This document shows positions 15,262 through 16,277 of a DNA stretch of 16,277 nucleotides, piece by piece. Numbering within the stretch: the first letter of the stretch is position 1; every line of letters starts with the position of its first letter. Below the pieces are notes generated by a model. It was not told the DNA's origin. It made no database searches and saw only the letters and a program-made list of their open reading frames with translations. The translations under genes were made by a program, and so were the position numbers. Source of the DNA: Desulfovibrio sp. OttesenSCG-928-G15 (GTDB lineage: Bacteria; Desulfobacterota; Desulfovibrionia; Desulfovibrionales; Desulfovibrionaceae); NCBI GenBank assembly GCA_030266525.1, contig JAJDIC010000051.1, forward strand, positions 1-16,277, read 5' to 3'.

Positions 15262-15290
15262 TTACCATACGGAAAAACTTTACCTTACGG
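15262..15290 (+). repeat. Imperfect tandem repeat upstream of prs
   Basis: TTACCATACGG (15262-15272) and TTACCTTACGG (15280-15290) differ at one base and are offset by 18 bp. Each is followed by a short G/A-rich stretch containing GAAA. They lie 75-103 bp before the prs ATG. An operator or regulator-binding role is possible. No convincing sigma70 promoter is visible in 15233-15364. Confidence 0.5.
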
Positions 15291-15364
15291 GAAACCAGAC
15301 GAAAGAGTTCGCGGTTTGAATAATGGCTTCGTAATCCCTTGTCTTTAACCAAGCAGGTCACAGC

Positions 15365-16277
15365 ATGCCGGGCACGTTAAAAATACTTACGGGCAGCGCC
15401 AACTCCGAACTGGCAGCAGCCATTGCCAACCACCTTGGCTGCCGGCTTACCCCTACCTTGTGCGAGACGTTCAGTGACGGGGAAATCCGCATTGAAATAG
15501 GTGATAACGTGCGCGGGGATGACGTATATGTCATTCAACCCACCTGTGCTCCGGTCAACTTCAACCTGATGCAGCTTTGCCTGATGCTGGACGCGCTCAA
15601 AAGGGCCAGCGCCGGTCGGGTTACTGCTGTGGTTCCCTATTACGGGTATTCGCGCCAAGACAGAAAGGTCAGCCCCAGAGCGCCTATCAGCGCTAAAATG
15701 GTTGCAGATTTCCTCACTGCCGCCGGTATGCACCGCTTGGTCACAATTGACTTGCACGCAGGTCAGATTCAAGGCTTTTTCGACGGCCCGGTTGATAACC
15801 TGTACGCCCAGCCTGTTATTTTGGACCACATTCGCCAGGCCACCGATGACGTGGTCATGGTTTCGCCGGACGCAGGCGGTGTGGAACGCGCCCGCTCCTA
15901 CGCGAAAAAACTGGGTGTCGGCCTTGCCATTATTGACAAACGACGCGACAAGCCCAACCAGGCCAGTGCCATGCATGTTATCGGCGACGTTACCGACAAA
16001 ACAGCCATTGTTATTGACGACATGATTGACACCGCCGGAACCATGGTTGCCGCGGGCAAAGTGCTGCTGGAAAACGGCGCACGCGAAGTAATGGCCTGTG
16101 CCACCCACGCCGTACTTTCCGGCCCGGCAATCGAACGCCTGAACAATTCAGATTTTACCAAGGTTATCGTCACAGACACCATACCCATGCAGGATAAAGC
16201 GCAAAATTGCCCGAAACTGCAGGTTCTGTCCGTGGCGGGCCTTTTGGCGAAAGCCATACACAACATTCATACCGAGT
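15365..16277 (+). CDS. prs: Ribose-phosphate pyrophosphokinase Prs (3' end cut by window)
   Basis: An open frame from ATG 15365 runs 304 codons to the window edge without a stop. The product makes PRPP from ribose 5-phosphate and ATP, feeding purine, pyrimidine, His, Trp and NAD synthesis. It starts [17 protein letters not shown]. Family blocks are [10 protein letters not shown] (36-45), the ATP-side flexible loop [11 protein letters not shown] (91-101), the metal-site [13 protein letters not shown] (128-140), [11 protein letters not shown] (167-177) and the PRPP-binding loop [12 protein letters not shown] (216-227). Family members are about 312-315 residues, so only about ten codons are missing. 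CAGG lies about eight bases upstream. It has its own 132-bp upstream region after the terminator, so it probably has its own promoter. Confidence 0.96.
   Translation, partial: MPGTLKILTGSANSELAAAIANHLGCRLTPTLCETFSDGEIRIEIGDNVRGDDVYVIQPTCAPVNFNLMQLCLMLDALKRASAGRVTAVVPYYGYSRQDRKVSPRAPISAKMVADFLTAAGMHRLVTIDLHAGQIQGFFDGPVDNLYAQPVILDHIRQATDDVVMVSPDAGGVERARSYAKKLGVGLAIIDKRRDKPNQASAMHVIGDVTDKTAIVIDDMIDTAGTMVAAGKVLLENGAREVMACATHAVLSGPAIERLNNSDFTKVIVTDTIPMQDKAQNCPKLQVLSVAGLLAKAIHNIHTE

Noticed and set aside
15377..16108. Long minus-strand open frame of 243 codons
   Set aside because: It is antisense to prs, whose frame shows every family motif. The antisense product has an odd His, Asn and Gly-rich composition typical of a shadow frame.

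Overview
The window looks like chromosomal housekeeping DNA from a Desulfovibrio-like sulfate reducer (order Desulfovibrionales). This is inferred from the moderately GC-rich coding sequence, a cytochrome c maturation operon whose CcmE carries Cys in place of the heme-binding His, ThyX-type thymidylate synthase, a Gram-negative LPS heptose pair, and HslV placed next to IspE and Prs. No database search could be run. I see no prophage, insertion sequence, CRISPR array or integrase.

The left half (about 1-6712) is read from the minus strand. In transcription order it holds gmhB and a waaF-like heptosyltransferase (overlapping, heptose synthesis and transfer to the LPS core), a probable intrinsic terminator, ruvA and ruvB (overlapping, Holliday-junction branch migration), thyX (dTMP synthesis), a 392-bp AT-rich gap, and a divergent dnaA-like gene with an unusually long low-complexity linker containing a run of ten C. 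A small open frame may run off the left edge.

A 249-bp divergent control region (6713-6961) has a plausible sigma70-type promoter on each strand. Right of it everything is on the plus strand. First comes the ccm operon, ccmE-ccmF-ccmA-ccmB-ccmC-ccmD followed by a membrane-anchored TPR gene. CcmA, B, C and D with CcmE deliver heme to the periplasmic side, and CcmF is the expected cytochrome c heme ligation component. No ccmG or ccmH is present, which together with the Cys-type CcmE matches the Ccm variant reported from Desulfovibrio. Next come a DUF1992 (DnaJ-homologue subfamily C member 28-like) gene, then hslV and ispE almost fused end to end, a tRNA-Gln(TTG) 3 nt after ispE, a strong intrinsic terminator, and prs, which is cut by the right edge about ten codons before its expected stop.

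The points most worth following are the divergent dnaA with its homopolymer tract, the reduced Ccm system with Cys-type CcmE and an enlarged CcmF, and paired TTACGG-like repeats upstream of both prs and thyX. I did not find a clearly new multi-gene system.
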